From NCBI RefSeq assembly GCF_011927905.1, contig NZ_JAATJL010000001.1:1240001-1304000 (forward strand): a DNA stretch of 64,000 nt, given 5' to 3'. How positions within the stretch are numbered: the first letter of the stretch is position 1; each line of letters begins with the position of its first letter. Shown here piece after piece: positions 46,989 through 55,417 of this stretch. The stretch comes from Arthrobacter pigmenti. Lineage in GTDB: Bacteria; Actinomycetota; Actinomycetes; Actinomycetales; Micrococcaceae. Under the pieces are notes generated by a model. That model saw nothing but the letters and a program-made list of their open reading frames with translations. It made no database searches and was not told the origin of the DNA. A program made the translations under genes and the position numbers.

Positions 46989-47738
46989 CTAGCGTCCGCG
47001 CATTGCTTTGCGGTCGGGGCGCGCCTTGAAGGGATCGACGCCCTTCGGGATGGGCATCCGGGTACCGAGCGCGTTAAGCCGCTTGTCCACTGCAGCGACT
47101 TCCTGACGTGTCAGGTTCTTCTTCATCTTCTGCATCTTTTTGGCTACCCGCTGCAAAGGAACCTGCCCTTCACCGCGCCCGGCGTGGATGACGTGCACGG
47201 GAACACCGGGAACAATCCGGCTCATTTTTCGCCGCTCCGCGTCAACGAGTTGTTTTACCCTGGTGACGGGTCCCTCGGCAACGAGCACGACGCCGGGACG
47301 CCCAATTGCGCGGAATACCGCGTCCTGGGAGCGTGGGTTGACGGCCACCGGCTCATCCTTCAGAATCCAGCCTCGGCGGAGCACGCTCATTGCGGCGCCG
47401 GCAGCGCCCGGCTTGCCCTCGATCTGGGCAAAGGCCGCTCGCTCAGCGCGTCTCGACAGGATGAACAGTGCTGCGAGGAACGCGAGCGGCACTGCGATGA
47501 TGATCATCGTCACCACATTGCGGATCAGAAAGCCGATGAGGAGGCCAACCGCAATGATGGCAAGGAAAGCCAGCACCATGATCCAGATGACGTTGGGATC
47601 ATTCCGCCGGGTCATGTTGAAGACCTCGGCGACGCGCTTCATTGTTCCCGGCTTCTTCGGGGGCTTCTCCGCCTTTGGTTTGCGCGAGAAAAGGCGACGC
47701 TTTGGGCTGGATCCGTCTGTGTCAGTGCTGTTGGCCAT
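46989..47738 (-). CDS. DUF4191 integral membrane protein
   Basis: 249 residues. N-terminal ~45 residues are Lys/Arg/Pro rich; two adjacent membrane helices (VIWIMVLAFLAIIAVGLLIG and MIIIAVPLAFLAALFIL, about 49-97); cytosolic C-terminal region with RRGWILKDEPVAVNPRSQ and VAEGPVTRVKQLVDAE. It matches Rv2219-type proteins that lie next to lipA and glnA in mycobacteria. No enzymatic motif seen. TAGACT sits nine bases before the ATG (nearly leaderless). Confidence 0.88.
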   Translation of the reverse strand: MANSTDTDGSSPKRRLFSRKPKAEKPPKKPGTMKRVAEVFNMTRRNDPNVIWIMVLAFLAIIAVGLLIGFLIRNVVTMIIIAVPLAFLAALFILSRRAERAAFAQIEGKPGAAGAAMSVLRRGWILKDEPVAVNPRSQDAVFRAIGRPGVVLVAEGPVTRVKQLVDAERRKMSRIVPGVPVHVIHAGRGEGQVPLQRVAKKMQKMKKNLTRQEVAAVDKRLNALGTRMPIPKGVDPFKARPDRKAMRGR

Positions 47739-47747
47739 AGTGATCCA

Positions 47748-47753
47748 AGTCTA
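47748..47753 (-). promoter_or_regulatory. -10 element upstream of the DUF4191 gene
   Basis: TAGACT on the minus strand, nine bases before the ATG. A 2-3 base leader at most. Confidence 0.45.
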
Positions 47754-47826
47754 CGTGATTCAGTGCCTGCGACGTCCGCCGGAGGGAACGTCCGTTGCAG
47801 GTAGAGCTGTCTGAAGTTCTGCGGGC

Positions 47827-48828
47827 TCAGCCTGCGATCAGGCTTGATGCTTCCTGAAGGGTGCTGCCGGAATCCTCGATGTGCGCAAGCTCCGGAGGCA
47901 ACTCAAGTCCCTTTTTTCGCATGGCGCGCGCCCACAGGCGCCCGGCACGGTACGACGAACGAACCAAGGGCCCGCTCATTACGCCGAGGAACCCGATCTC
48001 ATCGGCCTCCTCCTGCAACTCGACGAACTCCTGTGGCTTGACCCAGCGATCCACCGGAAGGTGCCGCTCGCTGGGACGCAAGTACTGAGTGATGGTAATG
48101 AGGTCGCAGCCTGCCGCATGCAGGTCGCGCAAAGCTTCGGAAATTTCCTCGCGGGTCTCGCCCATGCCCAGGATCAGGTTGGATTTGGTCACCATGCCGC
48201 GATTCCGGCCCTGCGTGATGACATCCAGTGAGCGTTCGTACCGGAAGGCGGGACGAATCCGCTTGAAGATGCGTGGGACGGTCTCGACGTTGTGGGCGAA
48301 CACCTCCGGACCGGCGTCGCAAATACCGGCGATGTGTTCCGGATTGCCCGAGAAGTCCGGGATGAGAATCTCAACGCCGGTTCCCGGATTCAGCGCGTGA
48401 ATCTGCCTGATGGTTTCGGCGTACAGCCAGACCCCCTCATCCTCCAGGTCGTCGCGGGCGACACCGGTGACCGTTGCGTAGCGAAGGTTCATGGACTGCA
48501 CCGACTGCGCAACCTTGAAGGGTTCGCTGCGGTCGAGGGGTGCGGGACGTCCGGTGTCGATCTGGCAGAAGTCGCAACGACGGGTGCATTCCGAGCCACC
48601 GATCAGGAAGGTTGCCTCCCTGTCCTCCCAGCATTCGAAGATATTGGGGCAGCCTGCTTCTTCGCAGACCGTGTGGAGCCCTTCCTTCTTGACTAAATTC
48701 TTCATACCGACGAACTCAGGTCCAATATTTACTTTGGCCTTGATCCAGTCCGGCTTGCGTTCGACGGGAATGGCCGCGTTGCGCGCTTCGACGCGTAGGA
48801 GGCGCCGTCCCTCAGGGGCAAGGCTCAC
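47827..48828 (-). CDS. lipA: Lipoyl synthase LipA
   Basis: Radical-SAM enzyme of 333 residues that inserts two sulfurs into protein-bound octanoyl groups. The auxiliary cluster Cys are in [12 protein letters not shown], the radical-SAM Cys in [10 protein letters not shown], and the terminal RSSYRAG carries the Ser ligand. [13 protein letters not shown] is also typical. The start overlaps the lipB stop by 4 bases, so LipB and LipA are made together. Confidence 0.97.
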   Translation of the reverse strand: MSLAPEGRRLLRVEARNAAIPVERKPDWIKAKVNIGPEFVGMKNLVKKEGLHTVCEEAGCPNIFECWEDREATFLIGGSECTRRCDFCQIDTGRPAPLDRSEPFKVAQSVQSMNLRYATVTGVARDDLEDEGVWLYAETIRQIHALNPGTGVEILIPDFSGNPEHIAGICDAGPEVFAHNVETVPRIFKRIRPAFRYERSLDVITQGRNRGMVTKSNLILGMGETREEISEALRDLHAAGCDLITITQYLRPSERHLPVDRWVKPQEFVELQEEADEIGFLGVMSGPLVRSSYRAGRLWARAMRKKGLELPPELAHIEDSGSTLQEASSLIAG

Positions 48829-49547
48829 AGTAAAGCTCCTTCCGGCCGGTCGTTACCGGCGGCTTGTGCTGCTTCGGTTCCGCGGGGTTCGCCCGTCCGG
48901 CCGAGGACCAGTGACTCTTCATTCTTGCGCAGTTCTTCCTCGATCCGCGAAACGATGTCTGCCGGTGAAACCCTGCGGCCTACTTCGGTCGAGATGCTTG
49001 TGACGCCGGCGTCCGTAATGCCGCAGGGAACTATCTGCGCATAGGGCGCCAGGTCATTGCTGCAGTTGATGGCGAAGCCGTGCATAGTGACACGCCGGTT
49101 GATCCGGATTCCGATCGCGCCGATCTTGCGGGCCGGTCCGCGCCCGTCTGCCTCAAGCCAAACGCCGGACCTGCCTTCGATCCGGACACCTTGAATGCCG
49201 TAATCCGACAGGACCGCGATGATCACTTCTTCAAGGATCGCAACATAGTCGGCAACGCGTGTCGGTTCTGGAAGTGCGAGGATCGGGTAGCCAACCAGTT
49301 GACCTGGGCCGTGCCAGGTCAGCTTTCCACCGCGGTCCACCGGCACCACCGGCGTACCGTCGAAAGGCTTTTCGTGCTCCTCTGTACGTTTCCCCGCGGT
49401 GTATACGGGCGAATGTTCGAGCAGGAGGACCGTACTGGGGGACGTCCCGGCCACGACCGCTTCGTGCAGTGCGCGTTGCCGGTCCCAACCTTCGAGGTAA
49501 TCGACGAAATGAGGGTCGAATCCGATTCGTGAGAACTCCAGCGTCAT
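48825..49547 (-). CDS. lipB: Octanoyltransferase LipB
   Basis: Transfers octanoate from acyl carrier protein to lipoyl domains; 240 residues. [21 protein letters not shown] carries the conserved His-Gly-Pro-Gly-Gln block (cited in part: [12 protein letters not shown]); [21 protein letters not shown] holds the catalytic Lys; [18 protein letters not shown] the catalytic Cys. C-terminal ~25 residues are a non-conserved tail. TAGGCT six bases before the ATG indicates leaderless mRNA. Confidence 0.96.
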   Translation of the reverse strand: MTLEFSRIGFDPHFVDYLEGWDRQRALHEAVVAGTSPSTVLLLEHSPVYTAGKRTEEHEKPFDGTPVVPVDRGGKLTWHGPGQLVGYPILALPEPTRVADYVAILEEVIIAVLSDYGIQGVRIEGRSGVWLEADGRGPARKIGAIGIRINRRVTMHGFAINCSNDLAPYAQIVPCGITDAGVTSISTEVGRRVSPADIVSRIEEELRKNEESLVLGRTGEPRGTEAAQAAGNDRPEGALL

Positions 49548-49553
49548 CTTTCA

Positions 49554-49559
49554 AGCCTA
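49554..49559 (-). promoter_or_regulatory. -10 element of leaderless lipB promoter
   Basis: TAGGCT on the minus strand, six bases, then ATG 49547. Unlike the two other TAGGCT promoters it has no 54-bp element upstream. Confidence 0.55.
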
Positions 49560-49671
49560 AGCCTGGGCGCCGGGGATCTCACATTCACGCGACGTATCTC
49601 ACATCTCGGGAGGCATGAGCGCCTGTGGATAACTTCTGCATGACGAACGGAACTATTCCAGACTGGTATGC

Positions 49672-51279
49672 ATGGATAATTTCCTCCGACAGACTGCCGC
49701 CGGGACGGTGGAAGAATCCTCCGCGCCTCTTCCCCCGCGGGTCAGTGGTTACCGTACCGAAAGACTGCTCGGTATGGGAGGCACCGCGGCCGCGTGGCTG
49801 GTGATGGACGAACGCTCAGCTCAATCGTGGGCGCTGAAGGTATTTTCCGCTGGCGAGGCGAGCCAGTCGGAGTTGGGGGAGCTTCGAAGGGAGGCGGCCA
49901 TACTCGGCAGGCTGTCCCACCCGCACCTGCTTTCCATTCGGGAAGTGATTCCGACGGACCAGGGTCCGGCACTGCTGATGTCCTACGCAGGCGGCGGTTC
50001 GTTGCTCAGTCTTCTTGCCGCGCGTGGGCGGCTCGGCGTGGGCGAGGCAGTGACGGTCCTTGCCCCGATCGCCCAGGCGCTGACGTACCTTCACGCTGAA
50101 GCTGTCCTGCACGGTGATGTTTCGCCCGGCAATGTGCTCTTCAGCGCGGAAGGAAAACCACTGCTCGCCGATCTCGGTGTCGGGAGGCTGCTCGGCGAAG
50201 GAAGCGGTGGAATGAACGGCACGCCAGGGTTTTGCGATCCCGCGGTGCGGGTAGATGCACGGCTGAATACAGCGGCAGATGTGTATTCATTGGCATCGCT
50301 CGGGTGGTACTGCCTGACGGGACAACCGGCCGGTCCAGCGCTGCAGCGGCCGCCGCTGACGCTGATCGTGCCGGACGTTCCTGCCGAGCTGCTCGAAGTC
50401 CTGGAAGCCGGTCTCCATGAGGACCCGGAACGCAGACCCACTGCGAGGGAGTTCTCCCTCGCAGTGCTTCGTTCGGCTGCTCCACAGCCGCTGGACCTTG
50501 TCGGATCCGTTCACCCTTCAGTGCTGCCACAGTTGCTGACGCGCCGCGCAGCCCGGAACGAGCCGAAAACACCGAAACGAAAATTCCCGGTCCGCGTAAA
50601 GGCGAAGGACAAGGTTGCGCCGCGGAAAGCCGGCGCACGGAGGCGTCAGGTACCTACGGACCGTCCGGAACCGCGCACTGAACGCGGAAGGAGAGCGATC
50701 GCCGTCGTAATTGGCGTGGTCGCGGCGGCGCTTGTAATCTGCGGGGCTTTGGTGGCGGGCCCGGACCTCGTAGAAGCAGCGCATCGAAATGGTGGTTCCG
50801 AACGGACGCCTGTCGGAGCGGCACAAGGATCTGATACTTCCGAGAGCCTGCTTTCGCCGGAACTGCGTGCCAGGCTCGCCGCTGATGACCCCGTCGAGGT
50901 GCTGGCTGCCCTGGCAGCCGTACGCGCCCGGGCCCTCGCCACCGCGGATCCGGAACTGCTCGCGCATGTGAACGTAGCCGACTCCGAAACAATGGCAGCC
51001 GACAAGGAAGTCGTTGCTGGGCTGCAGGCTGCGGACCAGGTTTTCCAGGGACTGAGCGTGCGGCTCAAGGAGGTTCGCAATGCTCAGCTTGAGAACGTAG
51101 ACAAGGACAGCGCGGCGGTTGCCGCGACGGCGGTGACTTCGGCCTACACGATTGTTAACGCAGACGGCACAACAGTGCGAACGGTCCCGGAAGCAACTTC
51201 CCAGAATCTGATATTCATGCTGAAGCGGGAGGAGGGCCTCTGGAGGATAGCGGCCGTCCACGAACCTGACGCTGCCTGA
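49672..51279 (+). CDS. Atypical Ser/Thr protein kinase, single-pass membrane
   Basis: 535 residues. Kinase fold at about 27-275: loop LLGMGGTAAAW, Lys56 in WALKVF, catalytic loop HGDVSPGN (Asp149, Asn154) in place of HRDxxxxN, and DLG (167-169) in place of DFG. All acid/base residues are present but the HRD Arg is lost, so activation-segment control should differ. Basic linker about 300-340, membrane helix about 344-366 (AIAVVIGVVAAALVICGALVAG, cited in part as VVAAALVICGALV), and an extracellular ~160-residue domain without PASTA repeats, ending in a small SnoaL-like or mce-associated-type fold (uncertain). Confidence 0.85.
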   Translation: MDNFLRQTAAGTVEESSAPLPPRVSGYRTERLLGMGGTAAAWLVMDERSAQSWALKVFSAGEASQSELGELRREAAILGRLSHPHLLSIREVIPTDQGPALLMSYAGGGSLLSLLAARGRLGVGEAVTVLAPIAQALTYLHAEAVLHGDVSPGNVLFSAEGKPLLADLGVGRLLGEGSGGMNGTPGFCDPAVRVDARLNTAADVYSLASLGWYCLTGQPAGPALQRPPLTLIVPDVPAELLEVLEAGLHEDPERRPTAREFSLAVLRSAAPQPLDLVGSVHPSVLPQLLTRRAARNEPKTPKRKFPVRVKAKDKVAPRKAGARRRQVPTDRPEPRTERGRRAIAVVIGVVAAALVICGALVAGPDLVEAAHRNGGSERTPVGAAQGSDTSESLLSPELRARLAADDPVEVLAALAAVRARALATADPELLAHVNVADSETMAADKEVVAGLQAADQVFQGLSVRLKEVRNAQLENVDKDSAAVAATAVTSAYTIVNADGTTVRTVPEATSQNLIFMLKREEGLWRIAAVHEPDAA

Positions 51280-51299
51280 GAAGCAGTATTCGGTGTGGC

Positions 51300-51305
51300 T
51301 ATGAT
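51300..51305 (+). promoter_or_regulatory. -10 element of leaderless tricorn gene
   Basis: TATGAT, six bases (CGGACA), then ATG 51312. The best -10 match in the window. Confidence 0.65.
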
Positions 51306-51311
51306 CGGACA

Positions 51312-54300
51312 ATGGGTTCTTCTCACTACCTGCGCTATCCACACCTGTCCGGCGACCTCATCACCTTCGCGGCTGAAAATGACGTCTGGGTCGCCCCGCT
51401 CACGGGAGGGAGGGCATGGCGGATCTCGGCACTTCAGCAGCCCGTTCGGAACCCGCGATTCTCACCCGACGGCTCGGTGATCGCCTGGACTGTTGTGCAG
51501 GGCTCGGCACCCGAGGTCGTTGCAGCCGACTCCGGCGGTGGTAATTTCCGGCGGCTCACTTACTGGGGCCATCAAAGCACCAGGGTGAAAGGGTTCACCG
51601 CCGACGGGCAGGTCCTTGCAACCAGTGCCTTCCGCCATGAGGATCCCCGCCATGCGTGGGCCTATCGGGTGCCGCTGGACGGTTCAGCCCAGGAGGTTAT
51701 CCCCTACGGTCCAGCTGAAGCGATCGTCTACGGCGAGGAAGTCGGAGATGAGCGCCCTGTGGTGATCGCGAGCGTCATGACCCGTGAACAGGCCTGGTGG
51801 AAACGCTACCGGGGCGGTACAGCGGGCAAGCTCTGGATAGACCCGGATGGATCGGGCGACTTCACACGGTTCCTCCCGGATCTGGACGGCAACCTCACGG
51901 ACCCGATGTGGGTGGGGAGCCGGCTCGCTTTCCTCTCTGACCATGAAGGGTACGGCAATCTTTACTCCGTCACGCTGAACGGCGAGGACCTGCGGCGCCA
52001 CACAGACCATGAAGAGTTCTACGTCCGTCATGCCGCGACCGACGGCAACCGGGTTGTCTTCGAATCGGCAGGCGCCCTGTGGTTGCTCGATAGCCTCGAT
52101 GCAGACCCGAAGGAACTGGACATCACCCTCGGTTCAGCGTCGGTCGGCCGCAGGCCGCAAGCACTCGATGTCTCCCGGCATCTGGCAGCGGCGGTCCCGG
52201 TCGAGGACGGACGCGCAAGCATCATCGAAGCGCACGGCACGCTGCATCTGCTGACGCACCGTGACGGACCATCGCGAGTGGTGGATGCCACCTCGGGCGT
52301 GCGCTCCCGGCTCGGCAGACCGCTCGGACATAACCGTGTCGCGTATATCGCCGATCACGAGGGTGAGGAGTCCCTCTATATCCGCAACATCTTCGACACT
52401 GACTTGCCCGTACAGCCGTCTGCGGCCCGGCGGGAAGCGCCCAGCGCCGGTTCCGGCCTCCCGGCTCCGGTTCCGGCGGCATTGCCCGCTGACGCTGCGG
52501 AAGGTGAGGACCCGAGCCAGAACGACGACGCCGGGCCGGACGAGGCCGTCCTCGATGCCCAGGACAGTGCCGTTAGCCCTTCGGCGACCCGAGTCCCGTT
52601 CGAAGGGAGGTTTCGTGCCAGCAACCTCGCGGTGAGTCCGGACGGCCGGTATGTGGCGCTGGCAGGCGAGATGGGGGAGATCCTCATTCATGAGGTGGGC
52701 CAACAAGGCACTTTCACGCTCTCAACCACGCCCCATGGCGCAGTGGATGACCTCGCGTTTTCGCCGGATTCTGCCTGGCTGGTCTGGGCTGAGCCGGTCA
52801 CCGGGGAAGGTGCACGCACACGCATAAGGCTGGCGCGCATCGCCCGGGATGCCGACATCCTGGACCTGACGGACGGGCGTTTCCGGGATCACGCGCCATC
52901 CTTCACACCGGACTGCCGCTTCATCGCGTTCCTCTCGGACCGCAGCTTCGACCCGGTTTACGACACACACCGGTTCGACCTCAGTTTCCCTGCTTCGACC
53001 AAGCCCTTCCTCGTCGCGCTGTCGGATCACACGGCGTCGCCATTCGGGCCCGCTGTGCACGACCTGCCTGTGGAGGTCACTGACGACGACGACGCGAAAC
53101 CGTCCGTGCAAGTGGACCCGGAGCGCCTGGCCGAACGGATCATTTCGGTTCCGGTGCCGCAGGGCTCCTATGAAGGGCTGCGTGCAGTCGAGAATGCGCT
53201 CCTGTGGCTTGCTGCCGAAACTGCCGGCATCACAGGTGACGGCCGCGCTACGACGGACGCAAAGGAGCCTGCGAAGCGGCTTGAGCGTTTCGATATGGCG
53301 AAGCGCGAGGTCACAACTCTTCTGCAGGAAACGGACTCGTTCGAGATCAGCGGCGATGGTAAGCGCGCCGTCGTCATCCGGGATGGAGCGTTGACTGCTA
53401 TCCCGACGTCAGGCTCGGTCGAGGCCGATTCGCCGGAACGGATAGCCGTGGAACTGAACCGGATCCGGGTTTTGCTCGACCCGCCAAGTGTTTGGCGGCA
53501 GGCGTTCGAGGATGCCTGGCGCCTGCAGCGGGACTTCTTCTGGGCAGAGGATATGGGCGGACTCGACTGGACAGCCGTGCGCGATCGCTATCGGCCCGTC
53601 CTGGACCGGATTGGTTCGCATGATGACCTCGTGGATGTCCTCTGGGAGCTGCACGGCGAGTTGGGTACCTCCCATGCCTACGTCACGCCCGCACCCGCCT
53701 CCGAGCCCGGCGCCGGTGCGCAGGGGTTCCTCGGTGCGGAGCTGAGCCGCGCGGACCGCGGATGGCGGGTGGACCGGATCTTCGCCGGCGAGTCGTCAGA
53801 CCCACAGGCTACGTCTCCCTTGAGCGCACCGGGAGTGGGTGTGCGGCCCGGCGATCTCATTCAGGCCGTGGACGGGATCCCGGTACCTCCTGAGCTGGGC
53901 CCGTCCGTACTTCTGACTGGAGCGGGCGGCCGCACCGTCGAGCTGACGATCGCCCGGCTCGACGGCGACGGCGGCGAGCCGGCCGTACGGCGCGTGGCGG
54001 TGATCCCACTGCGCAGCGAGGAGCGCCTGCGGTACCAGAACTGGGTCAGTGCCAACCGCGCAATCGTCCATGAGGCGTCAGAGAACCGGTTCGGATATCT
54101 CCACATTCCCGACATGGTTGCCAAGGGGTGGGCGCAGTTGCACAGGGACCTGGACCGTGAAACCGAGCGTGATGGCCTCATCATCGACGTGCGACGGAAC
54201 CGTGGAGGACACACTTCCCAGTTGGTCGCCGAACTCATCGGCAGGAAGGTGACGGCCTGGTCACTGCCTCGGGGGGAGCAGCCGGGCACCTATCCGGCGC

Positions 54301-54716
54301 ACGCGCCGCGTGGCCCTGTTGTGATCCTGACTGACGAATTCGCGGGATCAGACGGGGACATCATCACGCAGGTATCGAAACTGCGCGGTATCGGACCGGT
54401 GATCGGCACCCGGACGTGGGGCGGCGTCGTCGGTATCGACGGACGCTTCAACCTTGCCGACGGGACGGGAGTGACGCAGCCCCGCTACGCGTTCTGGATG
54501 ACAGGCGACGTGGAATGGGGTGTCGAGAACTACGGCGTTGAGCCGGACATTGAAGTGCCGTTCCCACCGCATGCCTACGCAGCTCAGGACGACCCGCAGC
54601 TTGAGCATGGAGTTGGAATTCTTCGGGAGATGATTGCCGAGTTGCCTACGGACGTTCCCCCGGTTCGGCAGAATTACCCGCGCCTCGCGCCCGAGCCGCT
54701 GCCGCCGCGCAACTGA
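51312..54716 (+). CDS. Tricorn protease homologue (S41 family)
   Basis: Cytosolic peptidase of 1134 residues that trims oligopeptides, acting after the proteasome or Clp. N-terminal six-bladed beta-propeller (YLRYPHLSGDLITFAAENDVW opening, FSPDGSVIAW blade repeats) to about residue 330, then a second seven-bladed propeller to about 660, interrupted near 366-425 by an Ala/Pro/Asp-rich insert. A PDZ domain (GVRPGDLIQAVDGIPV) follows, and the C1/C2 catalytic region: His in LGTSHAYVTP, DVRRNRGGHTSQLVAELIG, and the nucleophile in DEFAGSDGDIITQ. Family members assemble as hexamers. Leaderless ATG. Confidence 0.92.
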   Translation: MGSSHYLRYPHLSGDLITFAAENDVWVAPLTGGRAWRISALQQPVRNPRFSPDGSVIAWTVVQGSAPEVVAADSGGGNFRRLTYWGHQSTRVKGFTADGQVLATSAFRHEDPRHAWAYRVPLDGSAQEVIPYGPAEAIVYGEEVGDERPVVIASVMTREQAWWKRYRGGTAGKLWIDPDGSGDFTRFLPDLDGNLTDPMWVGSRLAFLSDHEGYGNLYSVTLNGEDLRRHTDHEEFYVRHAATDGNRVVFESAGALWLLDSLDADPKELDITLGSASVGRRPQALDVSRHLAAAVPVEDGRASIIEAHGTLHLLTHRDGPSRVVDATSGVRSRLGRPLGHNRVAYIADHEGEESLYIRNIFDTDLPVQPSAARREAPSAGSGLPAPVPAALPADAAEGEDPSQNDDAGPDEAVLDAQDSAVSPSATRVPFEGRFRASNLAVSPDGRYVALAGEMGEILIHEVGQQGTFTLSTTPHGAVDDLAFSPDSAWLVWAEPVTGEGARTRIRLARIARDADILDLTDGRFRDHAPSFTPDCRFIAFLSDRSFDPVYDTHRFDLSFPASTKPFLVALSDHTASPFGPAVHDLPVEVTDDDDAKPSVQVDPERLAERIISVPVPQGSYEGLRAVENALLWLAAETAGITGDGRATTDAKEPAKRLERFDMAKREVTTLLQETDSFEISGDGKRAVVIRDGALTAIPTSGSVEADSPERIAVELNRIRVLLDPPSVWRQAFEDAWRLQRDFFWAEDMGGLDWTAVRDRYRPVLDRIGSHDDLVDVLWELHGELGTSHAYVTPAPASEPGAGAQGFLGAELSRADRGWRVDRIFAGESSDPQATSPLSAPGVGVRPGDLIQAVDGIPVPPELGPSVLLTGAGGRTVELTIARLDGDGGEPAVRRVAVIPLRSEERLRYQNWVSANRAIVHEASENRFGYLHIPDMVAKGWAQLHRDLDRETERDGLIIDVRRNRGGHTSQLVAELIGRKVTAWSLPRGEQPGTYPAHAPRGPVVILTDEFAGSDGDIITQVSKLRGIGPVIGTRTWGGVVGIDGRFNLADGTGVTQPRYAFWMTGDVEWGVENYGVEPDIEVPFPPHAYAAQDDPQLEHGVGILREMIAELPTDVPPVRQNYPRLAPEPLPPRN

Positions 54717-54748
54717 TTGCTCTGATTATTCAGCGCTGAAGCAAGTAA

Positions 54749-54784
54749 ATCGCCCCGGACACCAAAAGCGGTGTCCGGGGCGAT
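54749..54784. terminator. Terminator between tricorn and OsmC genes
   Basis: 15-bp perfect stem ATCGCCCCGGACACC, loop AAAAGC. No long T-tract. Shared by two convergent genes. Confidence 0.8.
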
Positions 54785-54804
54785 TCGCTTAAAGTGGCGA
54801 GCGA

Positions 54805-55236
54805 TCAGGACTCGAGGGTCGCGTCCAGCGAAATGTCCTTTACTCCAGCGAGTGCCTGGGAGACGGGGCAACCCGTCTTCGCATCCTCAGCGATGCGCTG
54901 GAAATCCTCCTCGCTCAGGCCGGGAACGGACGCCTTCAGGGTCAAACGAATCGCAGTGATGCCGACACCGGCTTCGAAATCCACTTCGGCGTTTGTCTCG
55001 ACCCGGTCAGGCGTCTTGCCTTCGCCGCCCAGCGCATGGCTGAACGCCATTGAAAAGCAGGCTGAATGGGCGGCGGCGATCAGCTCCTCCGGGCTGGTCT
55101 TTCCTCCGGCTTCTTCGGCGCGTGCCTTCCACGTAACGTCGTAGGTTCCGAGTCCCGAGGTGTCGAGTGATACCTGACCCGAACCTGAGGGCAGATCGCC
55201 TGTCCAGACTGTGTGTGCTGAGCGTACGGTAGCCAT
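54805..55236 (-). CDS. OsmC/Ohr family peroxiredoxin
   Basis: Thiol peroxidase of 143 residues that reduces organic hydroperoxides, commonly using lipoylated partners. Motifs: TSPEELIAAAHSACFSMAFS with the first reactive Cys, and the second Cys in AKTGCPVSQAL. The arrangement fits the OsmC subfamily. It has an AGGAGA ribosome site. The neighbouring sucB and lpd genes provide lipoyl-lysine and dihydrolipoamide dehydrogenase, the known reducing partners of OsmC/Ohr in some species. Confidence 0.92.
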   Translation of the reverse strand: MATVRSAHTVWTGDLPSGSGQVSLDTSGLGTYDVTWKARAEEAGGKTSPEELIAAAHSACFSMAFSHALGGEGKTPDRVETNAEVDFEAGVGITAIRLTLKASVPGLSEEDFQRIAEDAKTGCPVSQALAGVKDISLDATLES

Positions 55237-55336
55237 GAGTTCTCCTGTTCACTGGTTGAATCCTGCAGCCAGGCGTTTGCCGGGCTTTTTCCTCGTCCGG
55301 AGAGGAGGAAGACTGTGTGGTTGGTGGCGTATGGCG

Positions 55337-55372
55337 AAAGGCAGTATCCAGGGCGCCCTGGATACTGCCTTT
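55337..55372 (-). terminator. Perfect 36-bp palindrome after sucB
   Basis: AAAGGCAGTATCCAGGGC and its exact complement with no loop base, centre at 55354/55355. On the minus strand it follows the sucB stop and ends in CCTTT. Confidence 0.85.
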
Positions 55373-55417
55373 CCTGCAACTGTCGGCAACTACAACCTAC
55401 AGACTGAAGACTCGAGT

